From Arthrobacter globiformis NBRC 12137 (GTDB lineage Bacteria; Actinomycetota; Actinomycetes; Actinomycetales; Micrococcaceae): a stretch of DNA of 64,000 bases. The translations under genes and the position numbers were made by a program. A model generated the notes under the pieces. It searched no databases, had not been told where the DNA came from, and was given only the letters and a program-made list of their open reading frames with translations. Location: positions 1-64,000 of the forward strand of contig NZ_BAEG01000085.1 in the NCBI RefSeq assembly GCF_000238915.1, written 5' to 3'. The stretch's first letter is position 1. Each line of letters opens with the position of its first letter. Shown in pieces: positions 8,531 to 18,772 of this stretch.

Positions 8531-9513
8531 TAAAACAGCACCCGCGCCAGGGCCTGGCGGGCCTTGCCCACGCGTTCGTCCGTGGTCCCGACAACTTCGA
8601 ACAGCTCGAGCAGGCGCACGCGGGCGGTCTCGCGTTCCGGCCCGAAGTTCCTGCCAATGAACGCGACCACGCGGTTCAGGGCATCCTCCACGTGGCCACC
8701 GGCGATGTCGAGGTCGGCCACGCCCAGCTGGGCCGTGAGGTTGTCGGGTTCATCCGCGGCGAGCTGGCGCAGGGCCTCGCCCTCGGGTCCGGAAAGGCTC
8801 TGCAGGCGTTCCATGAGTTCCACCTGCGCCAGGCCTGCCTTGGCCTCGGCATCCGCCGGCATCTCGGCGAGCGCCTGCCGGTAGGCAACGGCCGCAGCAG
8901 CGTAGTCGCCGTCTTCAATGGCGTCGAAGGCCTTCTGGTGAAGCGGCGGCAGCGGGGCCGGGGCGGGTTCTTCCGATGAATCTGCGCCGCCCCCGACGTT
9001 GCCGGTCACCCCGTTGGCGGCGGCAACCGTCAGCAGTTCGTCCAGCAGGGGGCGGATCTGCTGCTCGTCCGCGCCACCCTGGAAGAGCGGAACCGGCTGG
9101 CCCTTGAGCACGGCGACGGCGGTGGGGACGGCCTGCACCTGGAAGGCCTGAGCCAGTTGCGGGAACGCTTCGACGTCCGCAGCGGCGAGGACCAGCCGGC
9201 CGCCGTAGCTCTGGATGTTCCGGTCAAGCGCATCCAGCACGCCGGCCGATTCGGGCGAATAGGAGGCCCAGAGGACAAACACCACAGGCACCTGGGCGGA
9301 CAGTTCGATAAGGCTCTGGAAGTTTGCCTCGGTGACCTCCACCCGGAGGGCGGGACCGCCGTCCGCCCGCTGGGCCTGGGGGTCACCTGCCGCGGGGGCA
9401 TTGCTCGGCGCCGGCGGCGCCGGCCGCTGCTTGAGGGAGGAGAGATCGACGGCGCCGCGAAGGTTAAGCTGGCTCGCGGCCGAAGGGACAGGGCGGGAAG
9501 CTGGCGAACTCAT
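8530..9513 (-). CDS. YbbN-like thioredoxin-fold protein with TPR region
   Basis: A 327-residue protein with a variable N-terminus, a thioredoxin fold (about residues 65-170) and a helical TPR-like C-terminus (about 195-327), the layout of the co-chaperone YbbN/CnoX. The usual WCxxC active site is replaced by WASYSPES, with no cysteine, so it cannot act as a thiol reductase; a holdase or adaptor role is inferred. An upstream in-frame start exists at 9552, but ATG 9513 lies seven bases after a TAGAGT -10 box and is preferred. It is coupled to the flavin oxidoreductase gene. Confidence 0.88.
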   Translation of the reverse strand: MSSPASRPVPSAASQLNLRGAVDLSSLKQRPAPPAPSNAPAAGDPQAQRADGGPALRVEVTEANFQSLIELSAQVPVVFVLWASYSPESAGVLDALDRNIQSYGGRLVLAAADVEAFPQLAQAFQVQAVPTAVAVLKGQPVPLFQGGADEQQIRPLLDELLTVAAANGVTGNVGGGADSSEEPAPAPLPPLHQKAFDAIEDGDYAAAAVAYRQALAEMPADAEAKAGLAQVELMERLQSLSGPEGEALRQLAADEPDNLTAQLGVADLDIAGGHVEDALNRVVAFIGRNFGPERETARVRLLELFEVVGTTDERVGKARQALARVLF

Positions 9514-9520
9514 AGCTCCC

Positions 9521-9526
9521 ACTCTA
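9521..9526 (-). promoter_or_regulatory. -10 element of the YbbN-like operon (leaderless)
   Basis: TAGAGT on the minus strand, seven bases before ATG 9513. The intervening GGGAGCT could pass for a ribosome site, but it touches the start too closely. Confidence 0.55.
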
Positions 9527-9604
9527 GCCACAAGAGCGGCCGCGGTAAGCACCGCGGCCGCTCCAGTGACGGCAGGTTTACGGAAAGCCGTTCCCTACTT
9601 GACG

Positions 9605-11383
9605 CTACTTGAAGCTGGCGCCAACCAGTCCGCGCGTGGCGGCCACCAGCTTCATCGGATCCTTCGAGTCGGCCGGCGGCACGTACACGGCCACGGACTC
9701 GGCGAACTTCAGCACCATGCCGGTCGTGGTTTCCTTGCCGCCGGCGAGGACGGCCGCATCGTTGCCGATGGACAGCTTGTCGCCTTCCGCCTTGGGGGTG
9801 CCATCGAAGTTGAAGGTCAGGCGGCCGAGGACCAGGGCCCCGCCGTCCTCCGTGCGGAACACGACAGTGTTCTCCGGAACGACCTTGTGCGTGAACGCGA
9901 ACTTGCCGTCCACGCCGTCCTTCACAATGTCAGCCTGGTAGGAGAGCGTGTCCGCGATGTACGGGGAGGACTCCCCTTCCACCAGCTTGCTCTTGAACGT
10001 GGAGTTGGACTTGGTCAGCCGGTCCGCCAGGCCGGCGAGCGCTTCCTGCCCGCTGTAAAGCAGGCCGGACTTGTCGCCCGCGGCAAGCGACTCGGTGCCG
10101 CCGCGTACGATCGCCGGGAACGTGGTGCCGGGCTGCAGCGGCGACGTGCCCACGAGCTTGTAGTTCTCCCGCGGGGACTGCTGCACGAGCGTGAGCAGCT
10201 GCGGCACGACGTTTCCTTCACCCTGGGTGACGGCCAGGACGGAGCGCGGCCATTCGCGCTTGTCCGTGACCACCGTGGTCAGCAGCTTCGTGGAACGCAC
10301 GGGCATGCGTGCGTCGTAGGAGGCCACACGCGACCTGATCTTGTAGTTCTGGGTGCGGACCTCGAGTTCCGTCCCGGCAACGCGGGCGGCAAGCTTCTTG
10401 GCGTCCTTCGCGGCGTCGCCAGCGTCGGTGGCGCTGGCCACCTGTTCCAGGATGCGGCGGAACTGGGCGTCCAGGACCACGGGCGTGCCGCCGGCCTCGG
10501 GGGCCGCGGCCGCGCTCGTGGTGGGTGCCGCGGACGTGGAGGCCGGGGCAGACGACGTGCTGGCCTGCGCGGCAGCAGCGCCGCCGGCAAGGACAGCGGC
10601 GGTGGTGGCCGCAACCACCACGCTGAGCCGGGCGGAGGAGGACCGTTCGCCGGCCTTGGCCGCCGCCTTGGCGCGGGCGCGCCGGGCGAACGGGCTGCCC
10701 AGCTTGTCGCTGGCCTTGCCAGCGGGTCCGTTGCTTGAGGACCCGGCGTCGGATGACCCGCCGTCGCGGGACGCCCCGCCCTTGGGCTTGAGGACCAGCA
10801 GTGCTCCGCCGGCAAGGACCAGGAGTCCGCCGAGGACCATGAGAGGCACGGCCCAGGGCATGGAGGTGTCATTGGGGAACGTCATGGAAACGGACGACGG
10901 CGCGGGCTTCTTTCCGTCCGCAGCGAGCAGCAGGGACCAGTCGCCGTCGGCCGGGGCGGACCAGGTGTAGTCAAGCTCGCCGCTGGCGTTCTCGGTGCTG
11001 ACCCAGAGGTCAGAGCCGGCCGGCGACGGCGCGTTGGCTTCGCCGTCGGTGTGCTTTACCTGCAGCGACTTCTTGTCGTCGGAGATTCCGGTGACCGTGT
11101 TGTGGGCGGTCTTGCCCACCCAGGCGTCGACGTCATCCGGGCGTCCTGCCGCGAGCAGGAAGCTGCCCTCGCCCTTGACCCTGATGCTGACCGTTCCACC
11201 CTCGAGGGTGCGCAGCTTCTGGTCGATAACGGTCAGGGGCGCGGCTTCGCCGGCGGAAGCCGTTGCCGTCACTGTCTCGGCGGGGGCCCAGAAGGTCTTC
11301 TGCCCGATGCCGGCCAGCAGTGTCAGGAGGCCGAGCAGCACAAGTGCAACTGCAGTCTTGAAACGCAAAGGAATACCTATCAT
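9605..11383 (-). CDS. Large membrane protein of unknown function
   Basis: I do not recognise this 592-residue protein. Visible parts: an N-terminal membrane segment (about 9-27), an extracytoplasmic-looking beta-rich domain (about 35-170), a second membrane helix (about 176-199), a Ser/Gly linker, an Arg/Lys-rich stretch, a third hydrophobic segment (about 254-274), then an Ala/Ser/Thr/Pro linker and a second globular domain (about 300-592). This suggests two domains displayed outside the membrane. The frame is open to 11461. ATG 11383 is preferred because hydrophobic sequence starts right after it; the GGAGG upstream is about 13 bases away, so the start is uncertain. Confidence 0.8.
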   Translation of the reverse strand: MIGIPLRFKTAVALVLLGLLTLLAGIGQKTFWAPAETVTATASAGEAAPLTVIDQKLRTLEGGTVSIRVKGEGSFLLAAGRPDDVDAWVGKTAHNTVTGISDDKKSLQVKHTDGEANAPSPAGSDLWVSTENASGELDYTWSAPADGDWSLLLAADGKKPAPSSVSMTFPNDTSMPWAVPLMVLGGLLVLAGGALLVLKPKGGASRDGGSSDAGSSSNGPAGKASDKLGSPFARRARAKAAAKAGERSSSARLSVVVAATTAAVLAGGAAAAQASTSSAPASTSAAPTTSAAAAPEAGGTPVVLDAQFRRILEQVASATDAGDAAKDAKKLAARVAGTELEVRTQNYKIRSRVASYDARMPVRSTKLLTTVVTDKREWPRSVLAVTQGEGNVVPQLLTLVQQSPRENYKLVGTSPLQPGTTFPAIVRGGTESLAAGDKSGLLYSGQEALAGLADRLTKSNSTFKSKLVEGESSPYIADTLSYQADIVKDGVDGKFAFTHKVVPENTVVFRTEDGGALVLGRLTFNFDGTPKAEGDKLSIGNDAAVLAGGKETTTGMVLKFAESVAVYVPPADSKDPMKLVAATRGLVGASFK

Positions 11384-11575
11384 CAGCGGGGGTTTACCTC
11401 CAATAGTAACCGTTTCGTTACCAATAAGCCGGATCGGGGGGTTCGGGAGCTCCGCCGCCACCCCCGGGAGACGCCGCCCGCCCGGCTATTCACAAGGCTG
11501 CTGATAGTGTTTGCGATGATCATCACACCCGGCCCGCAGCCGCGGCGCCACGGACGGTAAAGGCATCAAAGAGCA

Positions 11576-12934
11576 GTGACTGAACACACGGATCCGTCCA
11601 TGCACGGCCCCGAAGATCTGCCCGACGCCGACTCCCCCCAGGGCCCGCCGGCTTCGCCGGACACTGCTGCACACAAGGCGGCAGCACCGGGCACCGCGCC
11701 GCAGCCCGCACCACCGCACATGACCCACAAGACAAAAGGCCGGCCAGCTGCCCTGGGCGCGGTATTGCGGCGCCTTCGCCAGCCAATCCCCGGCGCCCAG
11801 CCCAGGCTCCGGTTCGAGTTCCCGCCGGAGCATCCCGACACCGTCGAGGCAGAGCTACCCGAGGACACCGCACGCTTCGGTTCCCCCGGGCCCCGCATCT
11901 CGGCCCAGCACCCGCTGTACCTGGGGTTTATGGGCACCGTGGGCGTGGGCCTGGCCCTCCTGGTCTACTGGATTGGTTCCCACACCACCCAGCTCCTGCT
12001 GTGGATCGTGGCCGCCCTGTTCATCGCCCTCGGCCTGGACCCGGTGGTGCGCTGGCTGGAGGGCCGGAAGATCCCCCGGCCCGCCGGCATCCTCGTGTCC
12101 GTGTCCGTGCTGATGATCGCGGTGGTCGGTTTCTTTGCCACCCTCATCCCCACGATCGTCGAGCAGGTGACCGAGCTGGTGAAGCAGGCCCCGGTGTGGG
12201 TGCGGGACTTCATCAACTCCGATTTCTTCCGGACCCTGGACAACCAGTTCGGCGTCCGCGACCGCATCAGCGAGGAGCTGGACAAGTTCGTCAAGAACCC
12301 GGAGGCCATGAGCGGCATCTTCGGCGGCGTCCTCGGTTTCGGGTCAACGGTGGCCAACGGCCTCTTCGGCACGCTTATCGTGCTGGTGCTCAGCCTGTAT
12401 TTCCTGGCCGCCCTGCCGGCGATGAAGAAGTGGGGCTACCGGCTGGCGCCGCGGTCCCGGCGGGCACGCGTCGAGGCGCTGTCCGAGGAGATCACCCGCT
12501 CTGTGGGCAACTACGTCATCGGCCAGGCTGTGGTCGCCCTCCTTAACGCCACCTTCGCCTTCATCGTCATGTCGATCATCGGCGTGCCGTTCGCCGTGCT
12601 GCTGACCTTCGTTGTGGCGCTGCTGGCCTTTATTCCACTGGTGGGCGGACTGATCGCCGGCGTGGTGGTCATCCTGATCACCCTGACGCTGGGCTGGCAG
12701 TCCGCCCTGGCCTACGCCATCTGCTACTTCGCCTACCTGCAGTTCGAGGCGTACTTCATCTCGCCGCGCATCATGCAGAAGGCCGTGGCAGTGCCCGGCG
12801 CCGTCGCCGTCATCTCGGTGATTGCCGGCGGCAGCCTGCTCGGCGTCCTGGGGGCACTCATTGCCATCCCGACGGCGGCTGCCACCCTGCTGCTGATCAA
12901 GGAGATCTACATCGTCCGCCAGGACAAGCACTAG
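11576..12934 (+). CDS. AI-2E family transporter
   Basis: A 452-residue polytopic membrane protein. Residues 1-110 are a Pro/Glu-rich cytoplasmic region; then come about eight hydrophobic helices, with the family's typical cluster of two helices, a soluble stretch (about residues 190-255) and further helices. Family members such as TqsA have been linked to autoinducer-2 release, others to ion exchange, so the substrate should be left open. The start is GTG 11576 with only a weak ribosome site; ATG at 11600 is an alternative. It is divergent from the large membrane protein gene. Confidence 0.88.
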   Translation: MTEHTDPSMHGPEDLPDADSPQGPPASPDTAAHKAAAPGTAPQPAPPHMTHKTKGRPAALGAVLRRLRQPIPGAQPRLRFEFPPEHPDTVEAELPEDTARFGSPGPRISAQHPLYLGFMGTVGVGLALLVYWIGSHTTQLLLWIVAALFIALGLDPVVRWLEGRKIPRPAGILVSVSVLMIAVVGFFATLIPTIVEQVTELVKQAPVWVRDFINSDFFRTLDNQFGVRDRISEELDKFVKNPEAMSGIFGGVLGFGSTVANGLFGTLIVLVLSLYFLAALPAMKKWGYRLAPRSRRARVEALSEEITRSVGNYVIGQAVVALLNATFAFIVMSIIGVPFAVLLTFVVALLAFIPLVGGLIAGVVVILITLTLGWQSALAYAICYFAYLQFEAYFISPRIMQKAVAVPGAVAVISVIAGGSLLGVLGALIAIPTAAATLLLIKEIYIVRQDKH

Positions 12935-12952
12935 GCACAGGTCAGCACGAGC

Positions 12953-13753
12953 TTAGACGGCGGCGGTCGCCACCGGGCCTTCCCACTCCTGCGGGAGGCC
13001 TGCGGCTCCCGAGCCGTCGGGCGTGACGTCGTCGACGATCTCGTTCAGCACGCGGGCGGCCTGCTTTTCCCCCACCCAGAGGTGCTTGGCGCCGTCGACC
13101 CCCACCACCCTGGCCTGCGGCACAAGGCCGAACCGCGCCTCTGCGGCGGCGGGCCGGAGGTAGTCGTCGTGCTCGGGCACCAGGACCGTCAGGGGCTTGC
13201 CGGCGTCCGCCCACTGCCGCAGGTGCTCGTCGGTGGCGCGGTGCAGCGGCGGGGACAGCAGCACGGCGCCCTCCACCTGGGATGCCACCGGTTCCACGGC
13301 GCCGTACATGAGGGCGAGTTCGGTGCCGAAGGACCAGCCCACGAGCCAGCGGTTGGGCAGCCCCCGTTCGACGGCGAAGCGCACCGCCGCCTCCACGTCG
13401 TACCGTTCGCCGATGCCTTCTTCAAACGCTCCGTCACTGGTGCCGCGCGGCGAGGACGTGCCCCGGGTGTTGAAGCGCAGTACGGCCACCCCGGCCAGTG
13501 CCGGCAGCCGGTAGGACGCCTTGCGGTATACGTGGGAATCCATGAAGCCGCCGTGCGTGGGCAGCGGGTGCAGGGTGATCAGCGTGGCAGTGACCGGGCC
13601 CGACTCCGGCAGCGCCAGTTCGCCCACCAGTGTGTGGCCGTCCTCGGTGCGGATTTCGATGTTCTCGCGCCGGGCGGGAAGCACCGTGGAGGCGCGGATC
13701 GCGGTGGCTGCTGATGGCTGGCTGAAAACGTACGACGCCGGGTCAAAAGTCAT
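12953..13753 (-). CDS. Alpha/beta hydrolase
   Basis: A 266-residue alpha/beta-fold hydrolase. The nucleophile elbow is GWSFG (near residue 130), the likely acid lies in VPEHDDY, and the catalytic His is in GAKHLW near residue 225. An RFNTRGTSSPRG segment resembles the oxyanion-side loop of small dienelactone hydrolase or esterase-like enzymes. The open frame reaches 13792, but ATG 13753 lies seven bases after a TAAGCT -10 box, which supports a leaderless start. The substrate is unknown. It converges on the AI-2E gene with an 18-base gap. Confidence 0.88.
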   Translation of the reverse strand: MTFDPASYVFSQPSAATAIRASTVLPARRENIEIRTEDGHTLVGELALPESGPVTATLITLHPLPTHGGFMDSHVYRKASYRLPALAGVAVLRFNTRGTSSPRGTSDGAFEEGIGERYDVEAAVRFAVERGLPNRWLVGWSFGTELALMYGAVEPVASQVEGAVLLSPPLHRATDEHLRQWADAGKPLTVLVPEHDDYLRPAAAEARFGLVPQARVVGVDGAKHLWVGEKQAARVLNEIVDDVTPDGSGAAGLPQEWEGPVATAAV

Positions 13754-13760
13754 GCGCACC

Positions 13761-13766
13761 AGCTTA
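13761..13766 (-). promoter_or_regulatory. -10 element of the alpha/beta hydrolase gene (leaderless)
   Basis: TAAGCT on the minus strand, seven bases before ATG 13753. It decides between this start and the upstream ATG at 13792. Confidence 0.5.
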
Positions 13767-13805
13767 TCTTCCGGCCGGGTTGCCAAGGGCACGGGTCACT
13801 GTACG

Positions 13806-14162
13806 TTACCGGTACCGGAAGTTGCGGGACGTCCAGCAGTTGGTGTGCCAGTGGCGCCGCTCGGCCAGCCCCGCGGCAGCTCCGAACAGATGGTCGTCAG
13901 CCCAGACCACAAGGTGGGCGATTCCCGGCAGCACAGCGGTGGAGCAGCCCGGGCAGATATACGTCTTTTCGGCATTGCGGGCCGTCATGGTCCGCACCAT
14001 CCAGTCGCCGTCCGGCGCACTTTCCCTGCGGGCGAATCCCGCCCGGGCCCGTTCCAGGTCAAGTTCCGGCGCGGGACCTGCGCCGTGCTTTCCACCGCCC
14101 AGGCCATTGCCGGCCGCACCGCGCCCGGATTTGGAGCGGCGGGGACGGTTGGAGCGGGGCAT
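13806..14162 (-). CDS. Small Cys/His protein beside nucS (often named ATP/GTP-binding protein)
   Basis: A 118-residue protein with a basic, Gly-rich N-terminus (about 1-35) and a C-terminal module containing CPGC, then HLVVW and HWHTNC, a plausible single zinc site. Similar genes sit divergent from nucS in other actinobacteria and carry the uninformative label ATP/GTP-binding protein, although no P-loop is visible here. ATG 14162 has GGAGG one base away, too close for a normal ribosome site, but a CAGAAT hexamer six bases upstream could drive a leaderless message. A link to DNA mismatch repair is only inference from position. Confidence 0.75.
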   Translation of the reverse strand: MPRSNRPRRSKSGRGAAGNGLGGGKHGAGPAPELDLERARAGFARRESAPDGDWMVRTMTARNAEKTYICPGCSTAVLPGIAHLVVWADDHLFGAAAGLAERRHWHTNCWTSRNFRYR

Positions 14163-14263
14163 GCCTCCATTCTGCCTTAGCCGGCGGCCCTGCCCCGCCC
14201 CGGATGACACCGTGCTACTGCACGTTGCTGGGACAGAAACTGCAGGGGCTTCTGCGGAGAAGG

Positions 14264-14269
14264 TATGGT
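14264..14269 (+). promoter_or_regulatory. -10 element of nucS (leaderless)
   Basis: TATGGT lies seven bases before GTG 14277, the best match to the -10 consensus among the leaderless candidates here. No clear -35 is visible. Confidence 0.6.
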
Positions 14270-14276
14270 GTAGGGC

Positions 14277-14972
14277 GTGCGTCTCGTCATAGCCCGTTGC
14301 TCTGTTGATTATGTTGGCCGGCTCAAAGCCCATCTCCCCCTCGCCACCCGGCTCCTGCTGGTGAAGGCCGACGGTTCCGTGCTGGTGCACTCCGACGGCG
14401 GCTCTTACAAGCCCCTGAACTGGATGAGCCCGCCCGCCGTTCTCCGCGTCACCTCCCCGGAGGACGCCGACGTCGAAGTTGGCGTCGTCGAGCAGTGGAC
14501 CGTGCAGTCGGCCAAGACCGACGACAGGCTCATCATCAACATCCATGAGCAGATCCACGACAGCTCCCATGAACTGGGGCACGACCCCGGCCTGATCAAG
14601 GATGGCGTCGAGGCAGACCTGCAGCGGCTCCTCGCCGACCAGATCGAAACCCTCGGCGAAGGGTTCTCCCTGATCCGGCGGGAGTACTTCACCGCCATCG
14701 GGCCCGTGGACATCCTCGCCCGGGATGCCGGCGGCGCCACGGTGGCCATTGAACTGAAGCGCCGCGGCGACATCGACGGCGTGGAGCAGCTGACACGGTA
14801 TCTGGAACTGCTGAACCGGGATCCGCTGCTGGCGCCGGTGCGAGGCATATTCGCCGCCCAGCAAATCAAGCCTCAGGCAAGAGTGCTCGCGACGGACCGC
14901 GGCATTGACTGCGTGACCCTGGATTACGACGCGATGCGGGGCGTGGACGACATCGAATCCCGGCTTTTCTGA
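14277..14972 (+). CDS. nucS: Endonuclease NucS/EndoMS (non-canonical mismatch repair)
   Basis: Cuts both strands at mismatched bases and serves in actinobacteria and archaea in place of MutS/MutL. The 231-residue length fits the family. The nuclease core is visible as [15 protein letters not shown] followed by VAIELKRRG (the Asp ... Glu-x-Lys metal site), with [12 protein letters not shown] after it. The N-terminal half is the DNA-binding domain. No beta-clamp motif can be judged by eye at the C-terminus. The gene probably starts at its own transcription start (see the -10 at 14264). The start codon is GTG. Confidence 0.95.
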   Translation: MRLVIARCSVDYVGRLKAHLPLATRLLLVKADGSVLVHSDGGSYKPLNWMSPPAVLRVTSPEDADVEVGVVEQWTVQSAKTDDRLIINIHEQIHDSSHELGHDPGLIKDGVEADLQRLLADQIETLGEGFSLIRREYFTAIGPVDILARDAGGATVAIELKRRGDIDGVEQLTRYLELLNRDPLLAPVRGIFAAQQIKPQARVLATDRGIDCVTLDYDAMRGVDDIESRLF

Positions 14973-15255
14973 CAGTACGGGTCCGTAGCCACGGGGTGAT
15001 CAGGCGTTTACTCGGGATTTGCCCAAAATTTGCCGGAATTCGCGTTTTGCCCGTTGACCAGACGGTTTGCCCATGAAATTCTTGTATCAGTCTTTGTGTA
15101 GGTGTTTTTCATGCTCGCAAGACATGTTGCGAGCGCGAAGCTCCTGCAACGCAATTCCGGTTATCGGGGGTGCAGGCCAGGATTCTTCTCGCGGAGTAAC
15201 CAAGACCAGTACGAGGTGTGCTGGCCTTAAAAAGTTCCATACTGAGGAGAAATAA
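14973..15255 (+). promoter_or_regulatory. Promoter region and long 5' leader of the cold-shock gene
   Basis: 283 bases without a gene. TTTGCC occurs four times on the plus strand, at 15018, 15029, 15046 and 15066. Next comes an AT-rich stretch, then a perfect 8-bp hairpin (GCTCGCAA 15113-15120, six-base loop, TTGCGAGC 15127-15134). The start codon at 15256 is preceded by GAGGAGAAATA-type ribosome-site sequence. A long structured leader is usual for cold-shock genes and can control translation by temperature. The transcription start was not located. Confidence 0.55.
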
Positions 15256-15459
15256 ATGGCACAGGGAACCGTCAAGTGGTTCAACGCTGAAAAGGGCTTC
15301 GGCTTCATCACCCCGGACGACTCCGATGGCGATGTCTTCGTTCACTACTCCGAGATCCAGACCGGCGGCTTCAAGACCCTCGACGAGAACCAGCGCGTTC
15401 AGTTCGAAATCGGCCAGGGTGCCAAGGGCCCCCAGGCTACGGGCGTAACCGTCGTCTAA
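15256..15459 (+). CDS. cspA: Cold-shock protein (CspA family)
   Basis: A 67-residue single cold-shock domain that binds single-stranded RNA and DNA. RNP1 is KGFGFITP (about 16-23) and RNP2 is DVFVHYSEI (about 29-37); the length equals the family standard. A strong GAGGAG ribosome site precedes the ATG, codon use is that of a highly expressed gene, and a textbook terminator follows. It stands alone between nucS and the ATP synthase block, and no such gene is known at this place in the M. tuberculosis order. Confidence 0.96.
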   Translation: MAQGTVKWFNAEKGFGFITPDDSDGDVFVHYSEIQTGGFKTLDENQRVQFEIGQGAKGPQATGVTVV

Positions 15460-15472
15460 TTGGTTCCAAAAC

Positions 15473-15509
15473 AAATGATCCTCGGCATTCGTGCCGGGGA
15501 TCATTTTTT
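15473..15509 (+). terminator. Intrinsic terminator of the cold-shock gene
   Basis: A 15-bp stem (15473-15487 with 15492-15506, one G-T wobble) closes on a TTCG tetraloop and runs into a six-T tract. The stem begins with AAATGATC, so the T-run on the opposite strand is shorter; action is mainly on plus-strand transcripts. Confidence 0.92.
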
Positions 15510-15549
15510 GTCACTAATATTTTCAGGTCTTGAAACATTCACGGCGGCC

Positions 15550-15981
15550 TTAGCGCCAGGTCCCCACGCCGATGACCGGCCCGGCTTCCAGCCATGAGGA
15601 CAGGCCCGTGTAGGCGTCGAACTTCATGGCCAGGAAGACGTCCTGGCCCTCATAGCGAAGCTCCACGATCACGACGTCGGGCTGCACCTTGACCAGCTCC
15701 GCCTCCGTGGGCTGGCGCCGGCCCAGCAGCTCAAGCGAGCTCCGTTTGAAGCGGTGGCGGGGCCGGACGCTCAGCGACAGGAGTTTGAACCACTCAAGTT
15801 CATTGTCCTGATAACGACAAACCCCCATCCGCCAGCTTTTTCCAGCCGTACGAATGGAGGCGTCCACCGTGCCGAGGGCGCGCCGCAGGTTGAAGCGGCG
15901 CACCCCAAACAGGCACAGCGTAAAAATCAGCACCGCAAACACGGTTGCTATGGCGATGAACGGAAAGGAAGAAACGTCCAT
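15550..15981 (-). CDS. DUF2550 family membrane-anchored protein
   Basis: A 143-residue protein with one N-terminal membrane helix (about residues 5-25) and a basic, beta-rich cytoplasmic domain. Its position directly after atpC matches Rv1312 in M. tuberculosis, which belongs to the same DUF2550 family. Function is unknown; the conserved place at the end of the ATP synthase operon hints at membrane bioenergetics, but this is inference. ATG 15981 lies ten bases after the atpC stop; the longer frame to 16089 overlaps atpC and is rejected. Confidence 0.85.
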   Translation of the reverse strand: MDVSSFPFIAIATVFAVLIFTLCLFGVRRFNLRRALGTVDASIRTAGKSWRMGVCRYQDNELEWFKLLSLSVRPRHRFKRSSLELLGRRQPTEAELVKVQPDVVIVELRYEGQDVFLAMKFDAYTGLSSWLEAGPVIGVGTWR

Positions 15982-15991
15982 CAGGGTTGTG

Positions 15992-16276
15992 CTATCGGAT
16001 CCCCGCAGTGGCCGCGTCACCCAGCTGGGCGTTGTCAGCAACAATGACCACCCGGTTGTTGTCGACGGAGAAGAACCCGCCGTCGACATCTACGGCAATG
16101 CGGTCGCCGGTAACCGGCTCGATTGCCAGCTGTCCCTCGGCCAAAATCGCCAGCACGGGCGAGTGGCCGGGCAGGATTCCGATCTCACCATCACTGGTGC
16201 GGGCCTTGACCATCTTGGCCGCCCCGGACCACACGAAGTGGTCCGCTGCGACAATCTCAACCTCAAGCTCAGCCAT
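15992..16276 (-). CDS. atpC: F1 ATP synthase epsilon subunit
   Basis: A 94-residue epsilon subunit, part of the central stalk, which couples rotation to catalysis and can inhibit ATP hydrolysis. GILPGHSP near residue 33 and DGGFFSVDNNRV near 65 are family hallmarks. It ends after the beta-sandwich domain, so the C-terminal helical hairpin seen in E. coli is missing or very short, as is common in Micrococcaceae. ATG 16276 lies one base after the atpD stop. Upstream in-frame starts overlap atpD and are rejected. Confidence 0.95.
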   Translation of the reverse strand: MAELEVEIVAADHFVWSGAAKMVKARTSDGEIGILPGHSPVLAILAEGQLAIEPVTGDRIAVDVDGGFFSVDNNRVVIVADNAQLGDAATAGIR

Positions 16277-16277
16277 A

Positions 16278-18696
<2,419 letters not shown>

Positions 18697-18725
18697 ACTT
18701 ATCCTTTCCTAAGATCCCGATGGCC

Positions 18726-18761
18726 GGGACTGCCGGACCCCCGAAGGGTTCCGGCAGTCCC
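18726..18761 (-). other. Intercistronic hairpin between atpA and atpG
   Basis: GGGACTGCCGGA (18726-18737) pairs perfectly with TCCGGCAGTCCC (18750-18761); three more C-G pairs may form inside. No T-run follows on the minus strand, so it is not an intrinsic terminator. It may tune mRNA stability or the subunit ratio after atpA. Confidence 0.7.
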
Positions 18762-18772
18762 TGCCAGCGAAA

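Noticed and set aside
8530..9513. Reading the YbbN-like gene as a damaged thioredoxin.
   Set aside because: Loss of CxxC is common in YbbN/CnoX-type proteins, the frame is intact and it is coupled to the next gene, so this is more likely function than decay.
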